Assembly (NCBI GenBank): GCA_023091735.1
Contig: JALKBU010000246.1
Coordinates: forward strand, 1 to 56,129
From: Trichomonas tenax
Taxonomy: Eukaryota > Parabasalia > Trichomonadida > Trichomonadidae
Length of the DNA stretch: 56,129 bases
Direction of reading: 5' to 3'
Shown here: one piece after another, positions 31,646 to 41,030 of the stretch
Layout of the letters: every line of letters begins with the position of its first letter
How positions within the stretch are numbered: the stretch's first letter is position 1
The notes under the pieces: model-generated
Databases searched by the model: none
What the model saw: the letters and a program-made list of their open reading frames with translations, nothing else
Told to the model about the DNA's origin: nothing
Position numbers and translations under genes: made by a program

Positions 31646-33349
31646 ATGAGCATATTTAGGCGGAATTCGATTCTCGACAACAGTATTTTACATTCTCGAA
31701 ATACTGGTTCTCTCGGGGATCTTAAGTCCGCACAAATGAGGGATGCAAATCAACCAGAGAGTCCGAATCGAAACGCAAATCACGAACAGGCTCCGATAAA
31801 TCGTTCAAACTCGATGTTAAACAATCTACAGATGCGCCCTGGTACAGCATTAGGTGGTTCTCGTCTTTTAGCGAATTTAAACCGTGATAACGACTTTAAT
31901 GCTCATATGAGCAGAGATAATCTCTCAAAAACAGATGTAATGCCTCGAAGGATAGAAGGAAGACCACCACCAATACCAAAACCTAATGTTGCACCTAACA
32001 AAGAACCAATTCAAAATCAAAATCCGCCACTAGAAAACAATTCACCTCCACCGATAGAAACAACACCATCAGAAAAAATCAATGGTGTCAAAATTACAGT
32101 ACAAAACTTCGAAAATCAACGTCCTCAATCAGCAAGATTATTAACAGGCAATATTTTTTCTCAAAACACTGATGAATCAAATCCACTTAACAACAGACCT
32201 CAATCAGCGCGTTTACTTCCTAAACCTACCGATAACGATTCTTTATTTTCTCAAACTCAACCTGTTGACGCAACAAACATTCCTCCAAAGGGCGATATAT
32301 TCTTTCCGAAGATACAAATGGAGTCGAATCCGGTGCCAAAAGATATACCGCCGCCTATAGATGTCGCGCATTACACTAACACATATTCTTCTGATAGTTA
32401 TAGCTTTACCCCGAGCGCTCCTGTTAGTCCGCAGATGGAAGCTGTCAAAAAACTCAGTAAAACCGAGAAAAAATTAATTGAACAGATCAATCGATCATTA
32501 AATAATTTTAAGCAATCATTTTCACGAGAACTCAGTAAATCTTTTCGTAGCGACTACTATACATCAACGCAAGAACTTGATCAGTTCAAAAACGAATTAA
32601 TAAATGAAACTCGCGATATTTTGAAGTCAATTGATTTATTTTCGATTGATGTTGTGTCAATATCAAACAAGATTGGAATAACTCTCGACGATGGCGCTAA
32701 GAATATATCCGCTATATTGTCAGACAATGAAATGCAACAAAAAGCTAAATTCGAGACAAAGAAAGATCTTTTATCTGATTACAGCCGTTCTTTGAACGAA
32801 CTTTGTAAGTCTTACAATGATAATACGAAGTTAGTCATGAATAAACTTAATACAGCGCTGAATCAAATCTCTCAAGAAAAAGAAAAAATTGTATCAAAGA
32901 AACAAGAAATTACGAGAAGACAGCGCTCAATAAAACTGAAATATTCCGATCTTGAAAATACAGCTGCAAGGCAGAAAATCGAAATGGAAAATTCTGTTCG
33001 TACTACTGAACAGATACAGATGGCAATGGAGAGCATTACTGAATCAGAAGATAATCAAAGTTCTGCGGATATTTATCGTTCAATCGATCAAGAAGTTGAG
33101 CAAATCATGAATCAATTAGATAACGAAGAAATGATTGATTTTCAAGACATGGCAAAGAGAATCACAGATAATATGGCCTCGATCAATTCTGGATTACTGG
33201 CCGACTTTAATGATATCAATGATGCCGAAATTATGGCTGCGCAATCAATCAGATCTGTTTTATATCAAAGACCGCGTCAAATGCCAATGATTAGTTTTGT
33301 AAATGAAGAATCGCCAACGAAATCTGTTGGAAGACCCAATCATCACTAA
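31646..33349 (+). CDS. Coiled-coil protein with disordered, proline-rich N-terminus
   Basis: Not recognised. The 567-residue protein has a Ser/Asn/Pro-rich disordered first half (~1-270) with a polyproline stretch (RPPPIPKP, ~103) suited to SH3 or profilin-type binding. RPQSARLL occurs twice at ~155 and ~181, within a loose repeat of about 25 residues. The second half (~275-500) is predicted coiled coil rich in K, E, Q and S. It lacks a signal peptide and membrane segments. The layout is common in cytoskeletal or basal-body scaffold proteins, but no family could be named. It is AT-rich, with a TAA stop. Confidence 0.75.
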   Translation: MSIFRRNSILDNSILHSRNTGSLGDLKSAQMRDANQPESPNRNANHEQAPINRSNSMLNNLQMRPGTALGGSRLLANLNRDNDFNAHMSRDNLSKTDVMPRRIEGRPPPIPKPNVAPNKEPIQNQNPPLENNSPPPIETTPSEKINGVKITVQNFENQRPQSARLLTGNIFSQNTDESNPLNNRPQSARLLPKPTDNDSLFSQTQPVDATNIPPKGDIFFPKIQMESNPVPKDIPPPIDVAHYTNTYSSDSYSFTPSAPVSPQMEAVKKLSKTEKKLIEQINRSLNNFKQSFSRELSKSFRSDYYTSTQELDQFKNELINETRDILKSIDLFSIDVVSISNKIGITLDDGAKNISAILSDNEMQQKAKFETKKDLLSDYSRSLNELCKSYNDNTKLVMNKLNTALNQISQEKEKIVSKKQEITRRQRSIKLKYSDLENTAARQKIEMENSVRTTEQIQMAMESITESEDNQSSADIYRSIDQEVEQIMNQLDNEEMIDFQDMAKRITDNMASINSGLLADFNDINDAEIMAAQSIRSVLYQRPRQMPMISFVNEESPTKSVGRPNHH

Positions 33350-33660
33350 TATCACTATTATTTTGTTTGTTTTTAAATGTTTATTATATTTGAAACCAGA
33401 AAATTTTTTCATTAGAAATGATTTTTCATTTTGAACTTATTGAATAGATAAAAATCAAAGTTCTTTAATGAAATCTGTACAAAATTTAATGCTAAGAAGA
33501 ATGATAACAGTTTTGGGACATTTGATTTTCAATTAGTCGTAATTCTGATAATTGAAAAATTTTTCAATGGTATGTGAAATTTTATGGAAAAATCATTTTT
33601 TAGCTGTCCGAAATAGATAATGACTAAGTTAAACTATGTAATTCGTTTGCACTGTTTTGA
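33350..33660. other. Intergenic
   Basis: A short AT-rich spacer between the coiled-coil gene and the glycine-rich gene, both on the plus strand. Nothing notable was seen. Confidence 0.4.
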
Positions 33661-34611
33661 ATGCTTTCATTCAATCTGGAAAAACCAGTAAGTGGCACTA
33701 TTAATTTCGCTGAACAGATGGAAAATGGTAACAAAGTTTATAATTTGAACTACCCGTGCTCCAGCAACATTGTCTGCACTCCCTACACAACAACTTTGCC
33801 CGTTGGTAAATACAAATTCGAAGTTATTGGAGCTGGAGGTGGATATGGATCAGGATCAAAACCAGGAGGTAAAGGAGGAATAAGAACTGTTTTTTATTCC
33901 TTTACGTCACCTTTATTCGCTTACTTTTTTATTGGAGGGAGAGGATCTGATGGATCTTCTTATGAATGACAAAAGACTGACCCTCCAGGCGGATACAACG
34001 GTGGTGGAAAAGGAGGATTGGAAGCACCTGACTCTAGATATGCTGGTGGGATTGGAGGTGGAAGTACTGACATTAGATTATCATCTAATGATGTGTCAAA
34101 CAGAATAATTGTTGCAGGAGGTAATGGAGGGGACTGTATTAATGTAAATTCTGAAGGGAATGGAGGTGGAAATGAAGGCACTCCTGGAACAAAGTATGAT
34201 TCATCATATACGCAAGAAGGGGGTGCAGGAACACAATCTCAAGGCGGTTCTGCTCTTACTTCGAGAGGAGTAACTGCTGGACAGCTATATTATGGAGGAC
34301 AAGGAAGTACTAATAGGCGTGGATGGGGAATTGGTTGTGGTTTATCAACCGCTGATCATGGAAATGGAATGTGTGTGTCAGGTGGAGGTGGAAGTGGCTA
34401 TATTGGAGGTGTGGAAAGCTCATCACAATATGGAGTCACGAAATCAACATCGAAATACACAAATACAGGGAATGGTCTGATTAAAATAACTGTTTTTGAA
34501 AATAAAGACAATAAAATAGGTTGTATTTGCTCTAAATATTTAAATGTTTATGTTTTTTCGATATCTTGTCGTCTTATTCTAATGACTTTCGTTATGCCAT
34601 TGACTCGATAA
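33661..34611 (+). pseudogene. Glycine-rich trichomonad protein, interrupted by in-frame TGA
   Basis: From the ATG the frame reads a trichomonad glycine-rich protein: TPYTTTLPVGKYKFEVIGAGGGYG near residues 40-60, then many GG-rich turns. A TGA at 33967-33969 ends it after 102 codons. The same frame continues directly with PPGGYNGGGKGG, GGIGGGS, VAGGNGGD and GGGGSGYIGG up to TAA at 34609-34611. Sense reading on both sides of the TGA shows a single-base nonsense change, not two genes. The family often ends with a membrane segment; here the last 30 residues are hydrophobic but irregular. No other disruption is visible, so the lesion may be recent or a sequencing error. Confidence 0.75.
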
Positions 34612-34900
34612 CTTATGTTTTTTTTGTTTTGATATTTCTCAATATTTTTAAATAAAAAACATATTTTTAGTTTCATAACCGATCTATTTTACCACAAATC
34701 CTATTGTATAATATAAATATAAATACAACAAGTCAATAAAATATAAAAATTTGAGATATCAAATATATTTTCTGAATCATTCAATACACATTGAACTATA
34801 GATGCGATTTCGTGAGCTTTGTGATTTAAAGCAGTTGGAATGCTCAAAAATGCATTCACTATTAAATTAATTTAACATGCGCAATTCTTTATTTTTATAA

Positions 34901-35467
34901 TTAACAACAATAGCTACTTTTATTTTCGTTGGGAGCAAGACCTGGGTTCTCCATTGTTTCCATCTTTTCTCGATATTCGAAACATTTTTGCACAATATAT
35001 TTAAATGACTCAGGAATATTTTGGCCCGTTACAGCGCTACTCTCTGAATACTCGAAGTTATTGCTTAAACAGAACTCGTGCGCTTCTTCTTCAGTGACTG
35101 TTCTTTTAGCAGCAAGATCGCTTTTATTTCCTATTACAATTATCGGTACTTCGTCCTGAAGAAGTGCTTTCCACTCGAGAATCGAATTAAATGTGTTTTT
35201 ATTTGTAATATCAAACATGATCACGGCTCCAAAAGCGTTTCTCCCATAAATTGGTGCCATAGATCGAAACAACTCCGAACCAGCAGTGTCCCATATCTGA
35301 ATTTTCTCCTTCTTTCCCTTGAAAGTAAAATTGTATTCTGTGTATGCAGCGCCAATTGTTGGTGAAATGTCCTGCACGAAGGCGTTCTCTGTCAACCTCT
35401 TGACATACGCTGTCTTTCCTACACCTGCGTCGCCAAGCATCACGATTTTGTTTCGCGGAGGCTGCAT
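34901..35467 (-). CDS. Rab-family small GTPase with Ser in place of catalytic Gln
   Basis: A 188-residue Rab-type GTPase, predicted to direct vesicle traffic at a membrane. The P-loop GDAGVGKT is at 12-19 and Thr37 is in switch I. WDTAGSE is at 59-65, NKSD at 114-117 and ESSA at 142-145. The C-terminus SYCC carries a double cysteine for geranylgeranylation. Ser64 replaces the Gln that positions the attacking water in nearly all Rabs (WDTAGQE). Such a change usually lowers GTP hydrolysis, so this Rab may be long-lived in the GTP form or depend on an unusual GAP. The rest resembles Rab5/Rab21/22-type GTPases. Initiator TCATAA precedes the ATG by 11 nt. Confidence 0.92.
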   Translation of the reverse strand: MQPPRNKIVMLGDAGVGKTAYVKRLTENAFVQDISPTIGAAYTEYNFTFKGKKEKIQIWDTAGSELFRSMAPIYGRNAFGAVIMFDITNKNTFNSILEWKALLQDEVPIIVIGNKSDLAAKRTVTEEEAHEFCLSNNFEYSESSAVTGQNIPESFKYIVQKCFEYREKMETMENPGLAPNENKSSYCC

Positions 35468-35474
35468 TTTTGAT

Positions 35475-35480
35475 TTATGA
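35475..35480 (-). promoter_or_regulatory. Initiator of the Rab gene
   Basis: TCATAA on the minus strand; the +1 A at 35478 lies 11 nt before the ATG at 35467. It fits TCAYW. Confidence 0.5.
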
Positions 35481-36022
35481 CCTTGAAATACAAAGCATAG
35501 ACTTTGGTGGGCCTAGAAATGCTATATTTATGGTTTCTGGAGTTTCCTACCGACGAAAAAGTGTCACATTACCTTACCACTCTTATCTTCATTCGTAAAG
35601 AATTAGAGCTCGTAATCATTTCCATTCTTTATATGTCTATGTTTTCTATCGTTTCATCGTAACAAAATCTATTAACAATGATTATATTAAATTTCGATAC
35701 GAGATCATGTGTATTGTCCACTAATTATTGCGCACACATGATGCCATTGTTCTGTATTTGTTAAATTTTAATTGTTATTAAGTTTCGTGAAATTATTTGA
35801 ATTTGATAAAAATGTGCGTATTTCGATAAAATATTGATGATAATCGATCTACCCATCTATAGAAATGCGATTTTGATATCTAAAATTTGCTTATCTCTTC
35901 TCAGTACATTGTTTTCAAGAAGAAGAAAAGCGAGCAATTTTTTTGGAGAGAATGATCTGAAGTTGCGTCATAGCTTTAGGAATTAAATGAAGAATAATTA
36001 TTAATACCAACAAATATATACT
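35481..36022. other. Intergenic
   Basis: AT-rich region downstream of the LRR gene and upstream of the Rab gene. No gene, RNA or repeat is evident. Confidence 0.4.
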
Positions 36023-37849
36023 TTATTCTTTAAGTTTATCATGATTTGCGTCAATCTTCTTCTTCGCTGGGAGCCAAAGATCAAGAGTTTCTTTGTCGTC
36101 CATATATACTTCAGTAAACAATGGATAGTTGAATGTATGAAGAGCGCATTTCGTTGATGTAATTGTAGCCAGAAGCTTTGCAAGATCTTTGAACGTCTCG
36201 ACTGTTTCTTTATTAAGCCCTGGATCAGGTTTTCTGTACGGTTCAATGATAGAAGTAGAAATATCAATTATTTGGATGTTCTTATTCTTCTTGAGAGCGC
36301 TGCAAGCAATAAATGCATCAGCTGGTGTTATATCACCTTCTAAGTAGAATTCAACAACGCCAGATTGGAAGAATTGTTCTGCAGATTCAACGCATTTATG
36401 TATATAATTCTCAGATTTGTCTGTGGATGACAATCCAATTGTTATATTTCTGACTTTGTTCTTGTGCTTGTTAAGGAAGTCAAAGAAGTCACCAAACTGC
36501 TCCTCCGTGAATCTGCTCTCATGAAGTGTGATCTCGTAGAACGGAGCTCCTTCAGCAATTGCTTTCTTGAGTCCATTTAATGTGTATGAAGTATATGAAC
36601 CTTCACTCAAAGACATTGTTAATGCTTCAATCTTAGTCTTTGCAAGCGAAGCAAGCGACAATTCGATACCCTTAGAGTCAGCTTCCTTTTCCATGAATAT
36701 TTCGAACTTTGTAATTGGTCCTTTCGGAGATTGTATGCTGCTGATTATATCACCTAAAGCATCTGATTCTGTTGTGTTAAGATCGCAAGTAATAGTGAGT
36801 TCATCACTTGGACCATCGATGTGAAAGTCTGGGAAGTGTAAAACGTAAAAATCACCTGTTCTATAAAAATCTTGAAGTGTGATTGTGATTTCGCGATCTA
36901 ATTCAGAAAGTTTTGTCATCAATCGTTGGATTTGTGCTGTATTCAGATATCCAATACGTAAATCTGTTAAAGTTTTCGATTCTAATAAATATTTTTCTAA
37001 ATAGCTGAAGTATTCATCCTTGCTAAACACTGTGTCTTGGATTTTTGGCCATTCTACAGGAATATATTTGTAATCTAGACCGTCCATTATTAATGTTGTT
37101 AATTTCGATGAATTAAGTTCATTTAGGAGGCTAAAAACATACTGTTCTTCAACTTTGCATCCACTTATTGCAAGGCCAGTAAGATTAGCTCCAGATTTGA
37201 AGCATTTTATCAAAATTGGAATTGATAAAACGTTATAGGAAATATCTAAAAACTCCATTTTAGGAGATTTCGAAACAGCATCCAAAATGGCATTGGTTCC
37301 ATCTTCCCAAATCATATTATCAGCGATTTCTAAAGAAATCAAATTCGTATTCGGTAAAACTTTCGCAATTTCTATGGCACCAATATCGTACATAGAATTA
37401 CTTTCGAGTCTTAAATATTTTAATTCTGTTGCATTTGACATTGCTTCAGCCAATATCGAGATAGCTTTTTGATTTAAGTCACAGCCGCATAAACTCAAAA
37501 CCTGAATCTTAGAATTTGATGAAAGTGTTTGAGCGAGCTTTTGTATAGACTCTTCTTTGAGAATTAAATTGTCTGCGTAAAATTCAATAATTGATGTCTT
37601 TTCGATCGAAGAAAAGAGCATACTTGCTTCAGAAACTGACATTCTCGTATCCGATACATCGAATGACAACAGTTTGCAGTCTGGAGATTGAAGAAATTCA
37701 TGTAAAATTTTCCAACATTCTTTATCTATGTGGCAAGAAGACAAATTCAGTCTTGTTATTGAATGGTTTAAGCGTGCATCAAGTTTGTCTTTCAAAACTT
37801 GTGACCAATATGATTGATTCGAGAAATCGAGGATGTTTTCCTTAGACAT
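36023..37849 (-). CDS. Leucine-rich repeat protein (ribonuclease-inhibitor type)
   Basis: The 608-residue protein has LRRs of the ~28-residue ribonuclease-inhibitor class from ~25 to ~270. Clear units read ITRLNLSSCHID, IQVLSLCGCDLNQKAISILAEAM, LKYLRLESNSMYDIGAIEIAKVL and MEFLDISYN. A diverged second LRR-like series runs to ~560 (IQIIDIS). There is no signal peptide or membrane helix. It probably serves as a protein-binding scaffold; the partner is unknown. It is unlike the BspA-type LRRs at 48-51 kb. TTTACATGGCAAA lies 30 bp upstream of the ATG at 37849. The stop is TAA and the gene is AT-rich. Confidence 0.82.
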   Translation of the reverse strand: MSKENILDFSNQSYWSQVLKDKLDARLNHSITRLNLSSCHIDKECWKILHEFLQSPDCKLLSFDVSDTRMSVSEASMLFSSIEKTSIIEFYADNLILKEESIQKLAQTLSSNSKIQVLSLCGCDLNQKAISILAEAMSNATELKYLRLESNSMYDIGAIEIAKVLPNTNLISLEIADNMIWEDGTNAILDAVSKSPKMEFLDISYNVLSIPILIKCFKSGANLTGLAISGCKVEEQYVFSLLNELNSSKLTTLIMDGLDYKYIPVEWPKIQDTVFSKDEYFSYLEKYLLESKTLTDLRIGYLNTAQIQRLMTKLSELDREITITLQDFYRTGDFYVLHFPDFHIDGPSDELTITCDLNTTESDALGDIISSIQSPKGPITKFEIFMEKEADSKGIELSLASLAKTKIEALTMSLSEGSYTSYTLNGLKKAIAEGAPFYEITLHESRFTEEQFGDFFDFLNKHKNKVRNITIGLSSTDKSENYIHKCVESAEQFFQSGVVEFYLEGDITPADAFIACSALKKNKNIQIIDISTSIIEPYRKPDPGLNKETVETFKDLAKLLATITSTKCALHTFNYPLFTEVYMDDKETLDLWLPAKKKIDANHDKLKE

Positions 37850-37983
37850 GAATTTTTTTGTCTTTTTGTTATGTAAACTTTACATGGCAAAAATAGTCAT
37901 CAAAACTAATATGCGATTATTTTATATTTTTATATAGATTCGATTATTATCATAATCATAATAATGATTTACAGGATATCAAA

Positions 37984-39213
37984 TTAAACAGCGAAATTCT
38001 TTTCAGCCTCTTCAAGAAGACCAATAATCGCTAAATCTCTGGTGAATTGTTTTGCAGCCATTCCACTTGTGTTCTTTGCAGTTGGATCAACTCCCTTTGA
38101 GAGGATGTACTTAATAACAGGAATGCATCCATATCCAATAGCATGATGAAGTAAAGTATTGTGTTCAGCATCAATTGCTGTAAAATCAGTGCCGTAATCT
38201 GCGAAAAACAGAATTGCACGAATATTGTTCACTTTGACTGCTTCAAAGAGGCATTGGTACTGCATAGATTCAGATAATGGTCTAAATGTGAGTAACCAGT
38301 CGAAAATATGATTTTGGAAAAACTCGACAGCAGTCAAAAATGAAGATTCATATTTCTGAATCAAATCAGATAATATTCTTGTGATTTCTGCATTTCCTCC
38401 AGCGATTGCATACCTTGATGCATTGCTATGCTTAGCCTTTTGTTCATAGAGCATTTTGAAGATCTGTACAGATCCAAAGAAAGCTGCATAATCAGTGAAA
38501 TATGTTCCTTCAACGATTGCACACGGTTCAAATTTATTTGGTGTGATTGTATCATCAACTGAGAAATGCGGTTGGGGGACGAATTCTAAGAACTTATCAA
38601 GTTTATCGTACTTAAGAACATAACTAATGGAGTTTTCTTCGCATCCAAATTCATTGATTTTTTCCATCCTCTTATCGCGAATATATGTTTCAAGATGAGG
38701 AAGAATGTAATGCAGTCCAGGGCATGAATTTTGTGCTCCAATCAATATGTAGAACTCGAAACTCAGCTGTGGATCAGCCTGACCAAGTTCTTTAGCGAAT
38801 GTTGCGAAAAGAAGGAATCTTTCATCTCTTGCATAAGGATTATAGTTTGTAATTAATTCTTTGATATCATTGATATTATAAATGCCTAGATCGAAACAAT
38901 GCCTTAAGAAATTGAAGTTCTTTGATGTTGTATGCCTTGTAAGAAGTATTTGCTTAAATTTGGGAATACTTGAAGATATCTTCTTCGAAAACGTAGATAA
39001 AGCTTTGGAAATTTTAGGTCTGATTACTGATATTCTAAGTATTTCTTTAACAAGAAATTCCAACCCATCATTTGTAGAACAAAGTTTCAAATCAATAATA
39101 TCTTTTGCAGAAGTTTCACAATTGCTGTCATTGAGATCGGAGATGATATCTTGAATCTGCACAAATCCAGAAAGGTCTTCAGGAGGATCAATATCAAATA
39201 AAGATGATGACAT
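37984..39213 (-). CDS. Ankyrin-repeat protein (DUF3447 type)
   Basis: The open frame runs back to a GTG at 39267, but the first ATG is at 39213, giving 409 aa that start MSSSLFDIDPPED. The first two thirds are a helical N-terminal domain typical of trichomonad ankyrin proteins, with YAAFFGSVQIFKMLYEQ (DUF3447-like) near 250. Ankyrin repeats follow, with HNTLLHHAIGYGCIPVIKYILSKGVDPTAKN near 350-380. The last residues are polar. Such proteins form very large families in trichomonads; a role as protein-binding scaffold is inferred. An initiator (TCACTT at 39246-39241, minus strand) lies 31 nt upstream. Further out is a TTTACATGGCA motif. The stop is TAA. Confidence 0.85.
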   Translation of the reverse strand: MSSSLFDIDPPEDLSGFVQIQDIISDLNDSNCETSAKDIIDLKLCSTNDGLEFLVKEILRISVIRPKISKALSTFSKKISSSIPKFKQILLTRHTTSKNFNFLRHCFDLGIYNINDIKELITNYNPYARDERFLLFATFAKELGQADPQLSFEFYILIGAQNSCPGLHYILPHLETYIRDKRMEKINEFGCEENSISYVLKYDKLDKFLEFVPQPHFSVDDTITPNKFEPCAIVEGTYFTDYAAFFGSVQIFKMLYEQKAKHSNASRYAIAGGNAEITRILSDLIQKYESSFLTAVEFFQNHIFDWLLTFRPLSESMQYQCLFEAVKVNNIRAILFFADYGTDFTAIDAEHNTLLHHAIGYGCIPVIKYILSKGVDPTAKNTSGMAAKQFTRDLAIIGLLEEAEKNFAV

Positions 39214-39400
39214 AACAATGTTGTTGTGTACTTTCACAAAAAGTGATATTATCTGACATATAAACACAAATATTTGACAAATAAATATTTACATGGCATG
39301 CAATTATAAATGATTATTGGAAGAATGATATCCTATATTTTTTTAAATTTATTTTGAAAAGAAAAATTAAGTTTTTCATTGGCACAAATGCCTAAATCTT

Positions 39401-39504
39401 AGCAATCCAGTCCACAGTTCTTCCTTTCAGACTCTATTTTCGAAATAATCAGCGATTTACTTTACAGAATGCTTCTGAAAAGAAGAACTGTGGACTGGAT
39501 TGCT
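39401..39504. repeat. Strong hairpin, 31-bp arms, with a nearby third copy
   Basis: Arms 39401-39431 and 39474-39504 are complementary with one mismatch; 23 bp at the base are perfect (core CCAGTCCACAGTTCTTC). The loop is about 42 nt. A diverged direct copy, AGTCCCCAGTTCTTCCCG, lies at 39650-39667 and is followed by the same TCAGACTC-ATTTT. The three copies mark a repeat family. The fold suggests a MITE or a structured non-coding RNA. Confidence 0.7.
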
Positions 39505-39713
39505 CGCACCTTGGCTACAAGTCCCAATCAAGCATTTAATTTTGCTCTTCAGAGGCATTCTGAAGTAGAAATCTTTGATTTTTTAATGATGGCGTATGAA
39601 AGGAAGATCTGTGAGTTTAGCTACTAACAGGTGTGGTACCTGTGTCAATATAGTCCCCAGTTCTTCCCGTCAGACTCGATTTTGACACATAAAACCAGAG
39701 ATTCCGACAACTT

Positions 39714-39740
39714 TACATGTCAGATAATATCGCTTTTTGT
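39714..39740 (+). repeat. Inverted copy of the ankyrin-gene promoter segment
   Basis: ATGTCAGATAATATCGCTTT (from 39717) nearly repeats the minus-strand sequence just upstream of the ankyrin gene, TATGTCAGATAATATCACTT (39260-39241), and both continue TTTTGTG. In the ankyrin copy the TCACTT is the initiator; here it is TCGCTT, with another TCACTT 12 bp later. No gene follows, so this looks like an orphan promoter or shared repeat. Confidence 0.5.
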
Positions 39741-40511
39741 GTCACTTTTCCTGACAACTTTCGGTACGTGACAGATGACATAGCAATGTTTTATATTTTG
39801 GCACTTTTTGTAAATCTTCTTTTTTTTCATTGATTCATAATTCATTATTTAAACAAAATTATCATAAACAATTAATTTGAAAAGTATATATTCATCATTT
39901 ATAATATATTTATGTGAATAGAAATAGAACACTATATGAAATTACGACATTTTGAACTGGAATTTTTCCAATTTACATCTTTTCCTTCATTTATTGGATT
40001 TATTATTCATTAAAAACATAATAAAAGCTATCGGTTAACTTTTTGTAAAGCAATCATGATTTTCCACAGAGAAATGTTGGCATTTTTTAATGTTCTAAAT
40101 TTCCCCTCAAATCCTTATTTGGAAGTCGCATGAATTTATATTTGCTATTTCTTGACCACCGCAACTAAATTGAAGACAACCAAAACATTTTTTCTTTTGC
40201 AGAATTTCAAAATAAACGTATATTTTTATTCTCAAATATAATTTCCTAAATAAACCATTTTAGTTATATTCCAATCTTGAGATCTCAACCATATAAAATT
40301 TGGAAAAAGAATGAATCAAAAGTATCTTATTTTCAAGCGGAAAAACTTTTAAAATAATATAACTTTAGACGCCAAATGCATTGACAATATTATCAAGTTT
40401 TAAAACACTGTAATTACGAATTAATTTTTCTTGATTTCTTCTGAAAAAGCTTTTATGAGTTGTGCATTTTATGAAATTTTATTTTATGAGATAGGAAACT
40501 ACTTGATGTTG

Positions 40512-40808
40512 GGTATAATAAAGAGTCATGAAAAGTGATGCATTTACATGGCAAATGTATTTCATTTTGACATGTAAAATTAGTTAGCTAATTAGAATCT
40601 GTATTTATAGAGTTCAATTAAACTTGTTATAGCATCTGAAAATCTTATTAGAAAATCTATCAAGCTTGCTAGAGCGTATAATAAGCTTGTTAGAGAGTAT
40701 ATCAAGCTTAATAGAACACTCTTTGTTAAAATGGAAGACTTTACATGTCAAAACATATTTATAACTGCCATGTAAACACTTCACTTTTTCGTGACTCTTT
40801 ATTATACC
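40512..40808. mobile_element. 297-bp MITE-like element with ~68-bp terminal inverted repeats
   Basis: Left arm 40512-40578 and right arm 40740-40808 are inverse copies. The outer 27-28 bp (GGTATAATAAAGAGTCA then YGAAAA and GTGA) differ by one base and one indel. Both arms then contain TTTACATGGCA and, further in, TTTTGACATGTAAA. Outward-facing TCACTTTT initiator-like motifs lie in each arm. The centre has a 21-bp tandem repeat. No protein is coded. Flanking target duplication is unclear; a TA inside the termini is possible. Confidence 0.75.
40619..40724 (+). repeat. ~21-bp tandem repeat, AAGCTTGYTAGAG
   Basis: Five units start near 40619, 40639, 40662, 40683 and 40704, with consensus AAGCTTGTTAGAG plus about 8 variable bases. 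It forms the core of the MITE-like element. Confidence 0.65.
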
Positions 40809-40924
40809 TAAGGATGTCCAAAAAGCTAACTTTTCGGGGCGAGTTGCCCGAAAAAACGTATTCTTTCGGGCTCTGCCTGAACTTAAAATATCAGGGTCAG
40901 CTGATTTATAATGGGGATAAGTTT

Positions 40925-41030
40925 CCCCTTTTTAAGAAATACACTCCCTTTCTTGAGCATTATATAACCCCCTTTTTAGTTATTTCAACCCCTTTAAATA
41001 CGCGTTTCCCCAACAAAAATTTTGATCCCC
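40925..41030. repeat. C-runs every 19-22 nt
   Basis: CCC to CCCCC runs start at 40925, 40946, 40968, 40989, 41008 and 41027 in otherwise T-rich DNA. In the frame of the 40745-41092 open frame each run supplies a proline, 6-8 residues apart. CGATTTTTGGGG at 41039 recurs near 42.01 kb. It may be a decayed repeat protein or a dispersed repeat; it is unlike neighbouring DNA. Confidence 0.45.

Noticed and set aside
37984..39267. Ankyrin gene starting at 39267
   Set aside because: This is a GTG upstream of the TCACTT initiator; the ATG at 39213 fits.
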